DNA of 42,138 nucleotides from Bradyrhizobium huanghuaihaiense (lineage in GTDB: Bacteria; Pseudomonadota; Alphaproteobacteria; Rhizobiales; Xanthobacteraceae): positions 13,431 to 55,568 of the forward strand of contig NZ_VLLA01000036.1 in NCBI RefSeq assembly GCF_007830635.1. The letters run 5' to 3'. Below the pieces are notes generated by a model. It had not been told where the DNA came from. It saw only the letters and a list, made by a program, of their open reading frames with translations, and did no database searches. A program made the translations under genes and the position numbers. Position 1 is the stretch's first letter. Every line of letters begins with the position of its first letter. Below are positions 35,707 through 42,138 of the stretch, one piece after another.

Positions 35707-35742
35707 GCCCGCCTCCGGCAAAAAAGGGCGGTGGAGGCGGGC
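35707..35742. repeat. Second hairpin downstream of the terminator
   Basis: A perfect 10-bp stem (GCCCGCCTCC with GGAGGCGGGC) with a 16-base loop holding six A residues. It lies 27 bases after the first hairpin. Strand and role unclear. Confidence 0.5.
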
Positions 35743-36180
35743 CAAGGTCGTTTTGCGGCGCCGCTCTCCCCGGGGCTGGTAAGGGTTCCGTCGCTCGCAA
35801 TGGAACCGTAGCACCGTGGAACCCTGCCTTGAAATCCGCAGGAATACCGGAACATAAAATCCAGTTAGGTCGAGTTTACGGTCGCTGATGCCGGATTTAT
35901 GATCATGAATCCGGTTGAAGGCGAGGCCCCGCGAGCGGTCAGTCGGGCCACGATGAGGCCGAAGAATCCGGTTGCGATTTGCCGAAATTCGACAGGCTCA
36001 TTAGCCTTTCCTGAATTTTTGTCCTGCACTATCGGGACGACGCGGCAATTTCAGTGCCGTGTGCTTCGGCCGGCGGCCGAGGGGCGTGATTTCGTAAGGG
36101 CGTCTCGCGCCGGCGGGTGGTTTGTCCGGCAGGCGGCGAGCTGCGACTCGATTGAATTTTTCAAATCCGGGTTTCGTCCT

Positions 36181-36480
36181 ATGTCTGACTCGCTACCACC
36201 CGAAAAACGTGGAACGGCACGCATCGAGTTCTCGCGCGGCGTCGACGTGCATATGGTGGCTATCGACGGAACGTGGAGCCGGCAGTGTAAGATGACCGAC
36301 GTGGCGGAAGCAGGAGCGAAGCTCAGGATTGAAGGCTCGATCGAAGGTCTTGCGCTGAAGGAGTTCTTTCTGCTGCTTTCGACAACCGGTGCGGCTTTCC
36401 GCCGCTGCGAGCTGGCCTGGATCAACGGCGACAACATTGGAGTTCACTTCCTGCGCGGCAAGAACCCGGGCAAGAGGTGA
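36181..36480 (+). CDS. PilZ-like domain protein 1
   Basis: 99 residues from ATG 36181. The frame is open from 35899, but the upstream part is not protein-like. PilZ domains bind cyclic di-GMP through RxxxR and D/NxSxxG. Here KRGTAR gives Arg10 and Arg14, and DVAEAGAKL gives Asp40 and Gly45 but Ala42 in place of Ser. The rest (EFFLLLSTTGAAFRRCELAW then NIGVHF) fits the PilZ barrel. It may bind the nucleotide weakly. A second PilZ gene follows after six bases. Confidence 0.82.
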   Translation: MSDSLPPEKRGTARIEFSRGVDVHMVAIDGTWSRQCKMTDVAEAGAKLRIEGSIEGLALKEFFLLLSTTGAAFRRCELAWINGDNIGVHFLRGKNPGKR

Positions 36481-36486
36481 GTTGTC

Positions 36487-36729
36487 GTGGAGGAGCGTCG
36501 CAGACAGCAACGTGCGACAGTCGACGAGGTCGCATACATCGCCGGCGACGGATCCAGCATGCGATGCCGCGTCGTCAGTCTCTCCAATCTTGGCGCCGCC
36601 ATCGAGATGGCGGACAAGGTCTACGTCAGACCCCGCATCAAGCTGATGCTGGAGAAGGATCGAATCGTCCGGGATTGCCGGGTCGTCTGGTCCAGCGGAA
36701 ATCGTATCGGTGTTGAATTCCTGGATTAG
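36487..36729 (+). CDS. PilZ-like domain protein 2
   Basis: 80 residues from GTG 36487. RRQQR gives the RxxxR arginines (5 and 9). The second motif reads SLSNLGA, with Ser31 in place of Asp/Asn. The end is CRVVWSSGNRIGVEFLD, the usual PilZ close. With the preceding gene it forms a two-gene unit; the two could pair as a heterodimer. Confidence 0.85.
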   Translation: MEERRRQQRATVDEVAYIAGDGSSMRCRVVSLSNLGAAIEMADKVYVRPRIKLMLEKDRIVRDCRVVWSSGNRIGVEFLD

Positions 36730-36992
36730 GGATCGCGCGGTCGCGATACCAGCGGTGAGCATCTCGTTCCAGGCAAGAAACGGCCGTTCAGGCCGAAAAC
36801 GGCGGCCATTGCCGGTGCCGGGTAGGCTCGGGCCCGCGCACCGATCACGTTTTATGGCAGATTTAATCTTTAACGACCAAGATTTAGGCTTGCATGAGGG
36901 GAGGGCCTGGACAACTGTGACTGATCCGTGGGCACATTTTAGCCTACGGCTAACGCTAGAATTTGGCTGTATCGGGTTTTTGGATTTTTCGA

Positions 36993-37337
36993 ATGAGAAC
37001 GCTGTTCATCATTCTCGGCATTTGGTTGCTGATTAACGTTCTTTTCGTCGTCTTGATGATCCCGCCGCGTAAGCCGCGGACGGCGAATGTCGTCGGCAGG
37101 TCGAGCGACGCCACGCCTGTCGCGGCCGGGATGAACTATGGCGCGACCGAAACTCAGGACGAGAGCATTTCGCTGCGCCATGTCGTCATCGCTATTGCGC
37201 TTGGCGCGTTCTTCTCGTTAACGCCGCCGCTGCTCGAAGCTTACGATGCGATCAAGGGATTGGTCAGCAAGCGTCTGCCCGGATCGAAGACCGACCGGGC
37301 TGATCCTGGTGGTGACGCGCAAGCGGGAGAGGGATGA
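36993..37337 (+). CDS. Two-helix membrane protein of unknown function
   Basis: 114 residues from ATG 36993, with GGA eight bases upstream; ATG 36963 would add ten. The first helix is TLFIILGIWLLINVLFVVLM, followed by a basic RKPR. The second hydrophobic part is HVVIAIALGAFFSLTPPLL. The tail is charged and flexible. No family recognised. Confidence 0.65.
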   Translation: MRTLFIILGIWLLINVLFVVLMIPPRKPRTANVVGRSSDATPVAAGMNYGATETQDESISLRHVVIAIALGAFFSLTPPLLEAYDAIKGLVSKRLPGSKTDRADPGGDAQAGEG

Positions 37338-37393
37338 CGCGCCTTCTTCGCCTGCGCGGCATTGCGGCCGCGCAGGGAGCTCCGTCGATCAGC

Positions 37394-37753
37394 TCACCAA
37401 TATTGGTTCATGCGATACGGCCGGGGGTACTGGCCCCGGTAGTAGATAATTCCAGGTCCGGCGACCGGCCGGTGTCGAAAGCGCGAATTGGAGAGGTCGA
37501 CCGCGATCGCTCGCACGTCGTGGCCTGCAGAAGCAGGATATTCGTAACTGAAGACGTAGCCGTCGTCCGCAACGGGCGCATACTGTCCATAGAAGGACGG
37601 GCCCTGGCCGTATCCAAACCCCCACGCATTTTCGACGGTGGGAAGGCCGCCCGTTCCCATCCGCGTTCCGGCAGCAGCTGCCGATCCTGATGTCACGAGG
37701 GCGCCGATTCCAAGAAGCGCTGCCGCCGCCAGGATGTATGAAGTGCCTCGCAT
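37394..37753 (-). CDS. Small exported Tyr/Gly-rich protein
   Basis: 119 residues from ATG 37753 with an AGGAG site at ideal distance. The signal peptide is clear (ILAAAALLGIGALVTSGSAA). The mature protein is rich in Tyr, Gly and Pro (WGFGYGQGPSFYGQYAP, YYRGQYPRPYRMNQYW). + strand ORFs over it are shadows. Likely an envelope protein; function unknown. Confidence 0.78.
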   Translation of the reverse strand: MRGTSYILAAAALLGIGALVTSGSAAAAGTRMGTGGLPTVENAWGFGYGQGPSFYGQYAPVADDGYVFSYEYPASAGHDVRAIAVDLSNSRFRHRPVAGPGIIYYRGQYPRPYRMNQYW

Positions 37754-37953
37754 CGCGTTTCTCCTCTCAAATTGGGTGTCAGAAACAGGAGTAGACGCAG
37801 CTGAGGCTATCCGCTCTCGCGTGATAACGGTAGCGATTAGCGGCGCGCGCCTGGCGGTGAGTTAGCAGCTGCAAAAACGATAAGGCTTGCCTCGGTTAAT
37901 CGGATCGATAGTCTTTGTCACTTTCGAGATGTTCATTTCAGCAGGGGATTCGG

Positions 37954-38169
37954 GTGACAAACGATACCGCTGTGTTTGATGCGTTGCGCTTCGATCCACA
38001 AGAAGGCGAGATACCGACGGGGCGGATAGGCACGCGCGAGGCAATTCTTCGAGACGGTCTGCTTGTCGATCCATCCACGCTCGCTTATTGCCCACATCAA
38101 TGGATTGATGGCAGCGGTTACCTCGATCTCGATCTGACGAGACAATTTCCTTACTTGCTCGCGCTCTGA
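37954..38169 (+). CDS. Small hypothetical protein
   Basis: 71 residues from GTG 37954, with GGGG six bases ahead; the frame is open from 37915. It is acidic and without a signal or membrane helix (FDALRFDPQEGEIPTGRIG, then PHQWIDGSGYLDLDL). Its stop lies 12 bases from that of the next minus-strand gene. No family recognised. Confidence 0.5.
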   Translation: MTNDTAVFDALRFDPQEGEIPTGRIGTREAILRDGLLVDPSTLAYCPHQWIDGSGYLDLDLTRQFPYLLAL

Positions 38170-38181
38170 AGAACCGGACGC

Positions 38182-39195
38182 TCAGTTCGGCCCAAGGACG
38201 GCGTCGATCTGACGGCTGTCCCTTCTGACGATGATGATGGCTCCGTTGCGGATCGCAAATCTCGCGCCGACCAATTTGGGTATCTTTTCCGTGACCGGTG
38301 AAGGGAAGGGGATCGTCGCTCCGCCAAGCGGATCGCCAACCGCCGGCGCTGCGGTGGAGCCGACGGCTGGTGCGGGTTTGATATAGTCGCGAATGAGTTG
38401 AATCTCCTCCCGCGACAGAGTGAGAGGCGCTTGCTGCGGCGGATTGTCTGCCGTTCGTTTGCTGCGCTCTTCCCGCGCCTTCTCCTCGGCCTGCCGTGCT
38501 TTTTCCGCCTCAAACCGCGAAAGCCGCTCCTTCAGCGGCGACAGCTCTCGCTGCAGGGAGGAGATCTCCGTCTGCAGCGATTTGATCTGTCGCAGGGCAA
38601 TCACGGCGCCGGCGCAGATGATGACGACCAGCAGGCTGATGAGCGCAATGACGATTCCATTGACGCTGGTTCCCCGGCTGACCGTCCGCGCCGGCGGCAG
38701 ATCCTCCTCGATGTGCCGGCGCCATAGTGCAGCCAGGCGATGCAGCGGCCTGGCAATTGCTTCGAGCGTGCGAGCTCGCCAGTCGCCGCTGTCCGGCGCA
38801 GGATCTGGTTCGCGTGAGGTGAGGCGGCGGGCCATTGTTGGTGGCGGCGCAGCTCCAACTGGCGGGATTGCCGGTTCGGGAACGGCAGCCTTCGCATCCA
38901 GGTCGGCGGCGCCTGGCTTGGCCACATGATCGGGGAGGGCCCCGATGACCGAGCGGCCCGCCTCGGTGATCTCCAGGCTGTCGCCATTCACGACGGCAAG
39001 GCCGGCCTCAATCAGCTCGATTCCGGCGGAGACCTGCTGTTCGATCCGGTCTTCGATGTCACCATTCTCGTCGTGCGCCTGCAGTTGCTGCTCGAGTTCG
39101 GCAAACGCAATCCGTCCGTTCGGACGACTCGCAAGTGCGGCAAGGATGGCGAGATTGGCTTGCACGGCGACCACGATGATCAGGCAGGAGGCCAA
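38182..39195 (-). CDS. Single-pass coiled-coil membrane protein with N-terminal helical domain
   Basis: Up to 337 residues; the start is uncertain (TTG 39195, or GTG 39174 or 39165). The first 90 residues look like a winged-helix fold (NLAILAALASRPNGRIAFAE, then LEITEAGRSVIGALP). A Pro/Ala linker leads to one membrane helix (GIVIALISLLVVIICAGAVI) and a coiled coil with many Lys, Arg and Glu (LKERLSRFEAEKARQAEEKA). The C-terminal 60 residues are a compact domain (VGARFAIRNGAIIIVRRDSR). No family recognised. Confidence 0.78.
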   Translation of the reverse strand: MASCLIIVVAVQANLAILAALASRPNGRIAFAELEQQLQAHDENGDIEDRIEQQVSAGIELIEAGLAVVNGDSLEITEAGRSVIGALPDHVAKPGAADLDAKAAVPEPAIPPVGAAPPPTMARRLTSREPDPAPDSGDWRARTLEAIARPLHRLAALWRRHIEEDLPPARTVSRGTSVNGIVIALISLLVVIICAGAVIALRQIKSLQTEISSLQRELSPLKERLSRFEAEKARQAEEKAREERSKRTADNPPQQAPLTLSREEIQLIRDYIKPAPAVGSTAAPAVGDPLGGATIPFPSPVTEKIPKLVGARFAIRNGAIIIVRRDSRQIDAVLGPN

Positions 39196-39311
39196 AACCG
39201 GCGAAACCAGCGAGCAACCGGTCGGCGCTCAACTATTCGCCCGTTAGGGCCTTGATTGGAAACTCCCGCTTTGGCACTGTCGCGCATTAGCGCATGAAGA
39301 TCGAGGGCAAC

Positions 39312-39566
39312 ATGCCGAAATTGCTGGCCGCAACCGCCATTTCCCTGACAGTTATGTTCGTTTCAAGCGCCGCTCACAGCGGTCCTTATCCCTTCGGCGA
39401 CGAGCCGTATCGCCTGGATTTCGGTCCCGCACCGCAAATTGACGCTGGCTGCTGGAAGTGGAATTGGCAGCAGTATCAATGGAATAATTACTGCCCGGTC
39501 TATGTTCAGCCCAAGGCCTTTATGCACCCGAGGTCGCAGGGAGCCGTGTTGCGCACCAAGGGCTGA
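39312..39566 (+). CDS. Small exported protein, Trp/Tyr-rich
   Basis: 84 residues from ATG 39312, which has GAGGG just upstream; ATG 39294 is open. Signal peptide up to SSAAHS. The mature part has CWKWNWQQYQWNNYC, where two Cys flank an aromatic stretch. Function unknown. Confidence 0.68.
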   Translation: MPKLLAATAISLTVMFVSSAAHSGPYPFGDEPYRLDFGPAPQIDAGCWKWNWQQYQWNNYCPVYVQPKAFMHPRSQGAVLRTKG

Positions 39567-39584
39567 TCGACTCGCCTTTAGGCT

Positions 39585-39604
39585 CCTCGCCCTAGTGGGC
39601 GAGG
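39585..39604. terminator. Hairpin between convergent genes
   Basis: CCTCGCCC and GGGCGAGG pair around TAGT between two convergent genes; it overlaps the stop codon of the minus-strand gene. There is no T-run, so a terminator role is only possible. Confidence 0.35.
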
Positions 39605-39960
39605 GTGCAGGCGATCTGGCTGTGTTTGCCGAAGTTCAGCAGGGCATTTTCGCGGAAGCCGTCGAGCCAGATGCCGCGTCCGGCGTAGCGATAACCGACG
39701 CCCATTGGAACCAGCCGGACATGCGCACCGCCCCGCCCGGTGTGCAGGGATGCTGTCACAACCTCACCGGCAACCGAGACCGCGATCGGGCAAAGCGGGT
39801 ATTGCTTGCCATTCTCGCAGACGAACACCAGTTCGCTGCAGTTTCCGACCGCTGCGGGTGAGGCCATCAGGCCCAGATCGGCCGCGCTGGCCTGGGTCGT
39901 CCCGATGGCCAGACTCAAAAAGGCCGCTCCCCAAAGAAATCCGCTGAATCTGCTCTGCAT
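39592..39960 (-). CDS. Small exported protein of unknown function
   Basis: 122 residues from ATG 39960 (GGGGG six bases ahead); the frame stays open to 40020. The signal peptide ends near TQASA. Cysteines in GNCSELVFVCENG, PLCPIAV and QIACTLAH may form disulfides. No family recognised. Confidence 0.72.
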   Translation of the reverse strand: MQSRFSGFLWGAAFLSLAIGTTQASAADLGLMASPAAVGNCSELVFVCENGKQYPLCPIAVSVAGEVVTASLHTGRGGAHVRLVPMGVGYRYAGRGIWLDGFRENALLNFGKHSQIACTLAH

Positions 39961-40645
39961 CGCAGCCCCCAAAAGCGAGAAATATCGAACTAAAAGAGCA
40001 AAAATGCCATCAAAGGTCAATCAGCGCGGGCTTGTTTTGAAGCGCGCAGAACCCGCCGCCGCACGTCATCCCGGCGCTTCGCGCGGGGGTAGAGGATCGG
40101 CATTTTCAGGCTTTTCAGAAACCTCTCTGCGGTCACCGCTGCCGTTCGCGAGGCACATGTTCTGGCGCGGCGGATTTTTTGCGTGAGCCGCAGGATAAAC
40201 TCGATTTAACCCCGCGCGTTGCGTCTCCATCTGCATGCAGACTCACGCCTCCGTCTTCGTGTATTTGCGATCGCGCCGAGCTCGTTCAGGGCTCGCCCGA
40301 CTCCATTTTAATACCGGCGTGGCTTGCGAGTGGTCTGTTTGGTCGTCCGGCTCACTGTTACCGAAATGCCGCGGTCTCCGGAATTAATGCGCGTGAACTG
40401 CTCTTTAGGCCCTGGCACTGATCTTCCGTAATGGTGCGTGGTTGACCGGTTGTCGGACGCCGTGACAAGAAGTCGCGTGGGGAGCGGGAGTAGTCGCGCG
40501 CGATTCGAAACAGCAGGTCGGGCCAGCGGGTTTTCCGTAATTTAACGGATCTCTCGCGATGTTAATGTTTGCTTTACGACGGTGCCCGAACCTGAGGCCG
40601 TGCTTTCGGCCATGCGGCTATTCCTTGGGGAGCAAGCGAGCAGGT
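39961..40645. other. Intergenic region, no gene seen
   Basis: About 685 bases between divergently read genes. ORFs here are short and lack domains. A few GC-rich short palindromes are present, but no clear promoter. Confidence 0.45.
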
Positions 40646-41155
40646 ATGGAGACGATGACCACAGGCCGGCATTCAATCCTTGCGACCTCCTTCGTTCGTT
40701 GCGCCGCTCTGGCGCTACTGATCACCTCGACCACCACGATGGCCAAGGCGGATGAATTCCAGGGGCCGACCTTCCGCAAAGGTCTTTGGCACTTCGTTCG
40801 TACGCTCGATATGGTCGCTCATCGCAAGCCAAAGCACCGTTTGCTCGAGCGGGAGCTGACGGCCTGTGTCGATCCGACCGTCTCGATGAAGGCGACGTTC
40901 GCGTCTCCCTCGGTCGGCAGCTGCGTCTCTGCGAGACCCGAAAAGAAGAACAATCAATACACGTTCGCGAACCGTTGCGATTTCATGGGTCCCGTCAGCA
41001 CGGTGATCACGGTTCACAGCGAGGAGTCCTACACTGAGCAGAACGAGCTGAGTGAGGGACAGATGCCGCGGGTCGAGCTGGTCGTGGCACATCGGATCGG
41101 CGATTGCGGTGCAGGCGCGGAGCAGAGCTCGGGCGCGAAGACGCTGTCTCACTGA
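40646..41155 (+). CDS. Exported protein resembling DUF3617
   Basis: 169 residues from ATG 40646; the frame is open from 40559 and ATG 40655 is also possible. Signal peptide up to AKADEF. The mature part, RKGLWHFVRTLDMV, then LTACVDPTVSMK, GSCVSA and NRCDFMG, follows the DUF3617 layout of a GLW start and spaced cysteines. Function unknown; periplasmic or envelope location. Confidence 0.68.
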   Translation: METMTTGRHSILATSFVRCAALALLITSTTTMAKADEFQGPTFRKGLWHFVRTLDMVAHRKPKHRLLERELTACVDPTVSMKATFASPSVGSCVSARPEKKNNQYTFANRCDFMGPVSTVITVHSEESYTEQNELSEGQMPRVELVVAHRIGDCGAGAEQSSGAKTLSH

Positions 41156-41264
41156 CGCTGCATCTCCGTAAGCCAACTGCCGTTTCCGCGCCGCAATAGC
41201 GGCAGGCCCTTGCGCCGCCCCCGCAGACGCGGAAATATCGCCGCGTTCGGGGATGAGGCGCGTC

Positions 41265-41639
41265 ATGAGGCCATTGACTGGAATCGTCTGCTCCGTGGCG
41301 CTGTGCGCCGTGATTGACGCGGCGGCGGCGCAAGACACGCGACCGCCCGCCGAACAATCCGGCCTGAGCGAGCTGGTCAAGATCGACTCGTTCCAGACGA
41401 CGCGGCGGGCCGACAATTACGGAATCGCAAGCTTTGTGCTGTCCAACGGCACCGACAAGAAGATCGACAGTGTCGAGCTGACCTGCTGGATGGATGACGA
41501 TCGAGAGCGCGCCACGAAAGTTCTGGTGTGGGCCAACCAGCCTGTTCCCGCGCGTGCGAGCTACCAGTTCAAGAACGTCAATATCGGCGTGGTCGGACCG
41601 AACTCGCGCAGCCAATGCGAGGTCACGCGGGTGGACTGA
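41265..41639 (+). CDS. Small exported protein of unknown function
   Basis: 124 residues from ATG 41265 (GAGG six bases ahead); ATG 41253 lies too near its own GGGG. The signal peptide ends AAAA before QDTRPP. The mature domain looks like a small beta-sandwich (YGIASFVLSNGTDKKIDSVE, then CWMDDDRERATKVLVW, RSQCEVTRVD) with two Cys. No family recognised. Confidence 0.7.
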   Translation: MRPLTGIVCSVALCAVIDAAAAQDTRPPAEQSGLSELVKIDSFQTTRRADNYGIASFVLSNGTDKKIDSVELTCWMDDDRERATKVLVWANQPVPARASYQFKNVNIGVVGPNSRSQCEVTRVD

Positions 41640-41695
41640 ATCCAAGCCCGGTCGAAGACGCAATGCTGGCGCCGAACCCGCAATGATGTTTTGCC

Positions 41696-41852
41696 CTAGA
41701 TCTTCTGGCCGCCGGGTCCGGCGACGTTGACCGTAATCTTTTGAATCTCGGTCCGGCCGCCGGGATATTTGACCTCGATGGTCAGCGTATCGTCGCCGAC
41801 AAAGTCCGGCGGCGATTTGTAGAAGGCCACGTAGTCGTCCGTGAAGAAGGAC
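41696..41852 (-). pseudogene. C-terminal remnant of a gene cut by the IS element
   Basis: On the minus strand a protein-like frame of 50 residues ends at the TAG at 41696-41698. It reads DDYVAFYKSPPDFVGDDTLT and then EVKYPGGRTEIQKITVNV, an Ig-like beta-sandwich pattern typical of exported proteins. It has no start; going upstream it runs straight into the IS edge at about 41852. The rest of the gene is presumably beyond the element, outside the window. Confidence 0.72.
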
Positions 41853-41902
41853 TAAGCCACTGATCGGGAATCTCGATTTGGGCTAAGGGGCATTTCCAGA
41901 TT

Positions 41903-41937
41903 GCAAGGTTTTGATGCTTTGGGCGTCAGAACCTTGC
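41903..41937. promoter_or_regulatory. Hairpin in the IS leader
   Basis: A 12-bp stem (GCAAGGTTTTGA with TCAGAACCTTGC, one G-U) and an 11-base loop, followed by GATTTGGTTTT. It lies between the IS end and the transposase start; it may stop transcripts entering from the flanking DNA. Confidence 0.5.
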
Positions 41938-42002
41938 GATTTGGTTTTCGTGGATTCCCTCGAAGCGGGAAGCATGATTCCTTGTCTGCATCGGAGGGAA
42001 CG

Positions 42003-42138
42003 ATGCGGCCGAAGAAGCACAAGACGACGGGATCGAACGATCTGTTCCGGGCTCGGCTCGACCAGATCATCAATATGAAGCACGAGCTGGTTCTGCTCGC
42101 CGGCAAGGTCGATTGGGACTGGATCGACGGCGAGATCG
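42003..42138 (+). CDS. IS5-family transposase, N-terminal part (3' end outside window)
   Basis: 45 residues are visible from ATG 42003, preceded by GGAGG. The sequence (MRPKKHKTTGSNDLFRARLD, then WDWIDGEI) matches my memory of the start of IS5-group DDE transposases common in Bradyrhizobium. The catalytic residues lie beyond the window. Confidence 0.82.
   Translation, partial: MRPKKHKTTGSNDLFRARLDQIINMKHELVLLAGKVDWDWIDGEI

Larger units (their letters stand above)
35481..36180. other. Intergenic region with two strong hairpins
   Basis: About 700 bases. It holds the terminator-like hairpin at 35652-35678 and a second at 35707-35742. The ORF open from 35899 only becomes protein-like at ATG 36181. 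A small RNA could lie here. Confidence 0.5.
41853..42138 (+). mobile_element. Left end of an IS5-like insertion sequence (runs out of the window)
   Basis: The change from the broken minus-strand gene to a transposase leader occurs near CTAAGCCACTGATCGGG at 41852. IS5-type elements often target CTAG/YTAR-like sites, in keeping with CTAA here. The terminal inverted repeat cannot be checked as the right end is missing. The leader holds the hairpin at 41903-41937. Confidence 0.75.

Noticed and set aside
37334..37690. 118-codon + ORF after the two-helix membrane protein gene
   Set aside because: Antisense to the minus-strand exported protein, which has a clear signal peptide and an AGGAG site.
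1..42138. tRNA, rRNA or CRISPR array
   Set aside because: No cloverleaf-like T-arm pattern, rRNA core or regularly spaced repeat was noticed; a proper scan was not possible by eye.

Overview
The window reads as a chromosomal stretch of a high-GC alphaproteobacterium, most likely Bradyrhizobium or a close relative. This is inferred from gene content, codon use, the style of the Tad locus, an intergenic inverted-repeat element of a type I associate with that group, and an IS5-like element at the right edge. No database search was possible. No tRNA, rRNA or CRISPR array was seen.

Region 1 (1-8.1 kb) is secretion and cell surface. It holds the 3' end of a repetitive surface protein, a subtilase with a P-domain and RTX-like repeats on the minus strand, and a + strand operon made of a type I secretion ABC transporter, an HlyD-type adaptor and a small lipoprotein. 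The subtilase is the obvious candidate cargo of that exporter. The 830-base gap between them contains a large hairpin element.

Region 2 (8.1-13.7 kb) is accessory. It holds a secreted protein of unknown function, an XRE-type regulator with its own promoter, a run of very small ORFs, and a membrane O-acyltransferase.

Region 3 (13.7-29.0 kb) is a Tad (tight adherence, Flp pilus) locus. A polytopic GT-C-like membrane protein lies directly upstream of the first Flp pilin. A decayed fragment of the same gene lies between pilin 1 and pilin 2, so a [membrane protein + pilin] unit appears to have been tandemly duplicated and then partly lost. Pilins 1 and 2 share a promoter layout and a hairpin at the predicted 5' end of the mRNA. 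A third, divergent pilin follows. Then come cpaA, cpaB, cpaE, cpaF, tadB, tadC, a TadE-like protein, a TadG-like protein and tadE as a tightly packed series, and after a 450-base gap cpaC, a small lipoprotein in the place where cpaD is usual, and tadD. The prepilin peptidase CpaA matures the pilins, CpaF powers the TadB/TadC platform, CpaE localises it, CpaB and CpaC form the outer channel, and TadD is the likely pilotin or assembly lipoprotein.

Region 4 (29-42 kb) is a mosaic: two membrane proteins whose stop codons abut, a second acyltransferase paralogous to the first, two single-pass coiled-coil proteins, a tandem pair of PilZ-like proteins, and several small exported proteins of unknown function. 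The window ends in the left part of an IS5-like transposon that has cut off the C-terminal end of a minus-strand gene.
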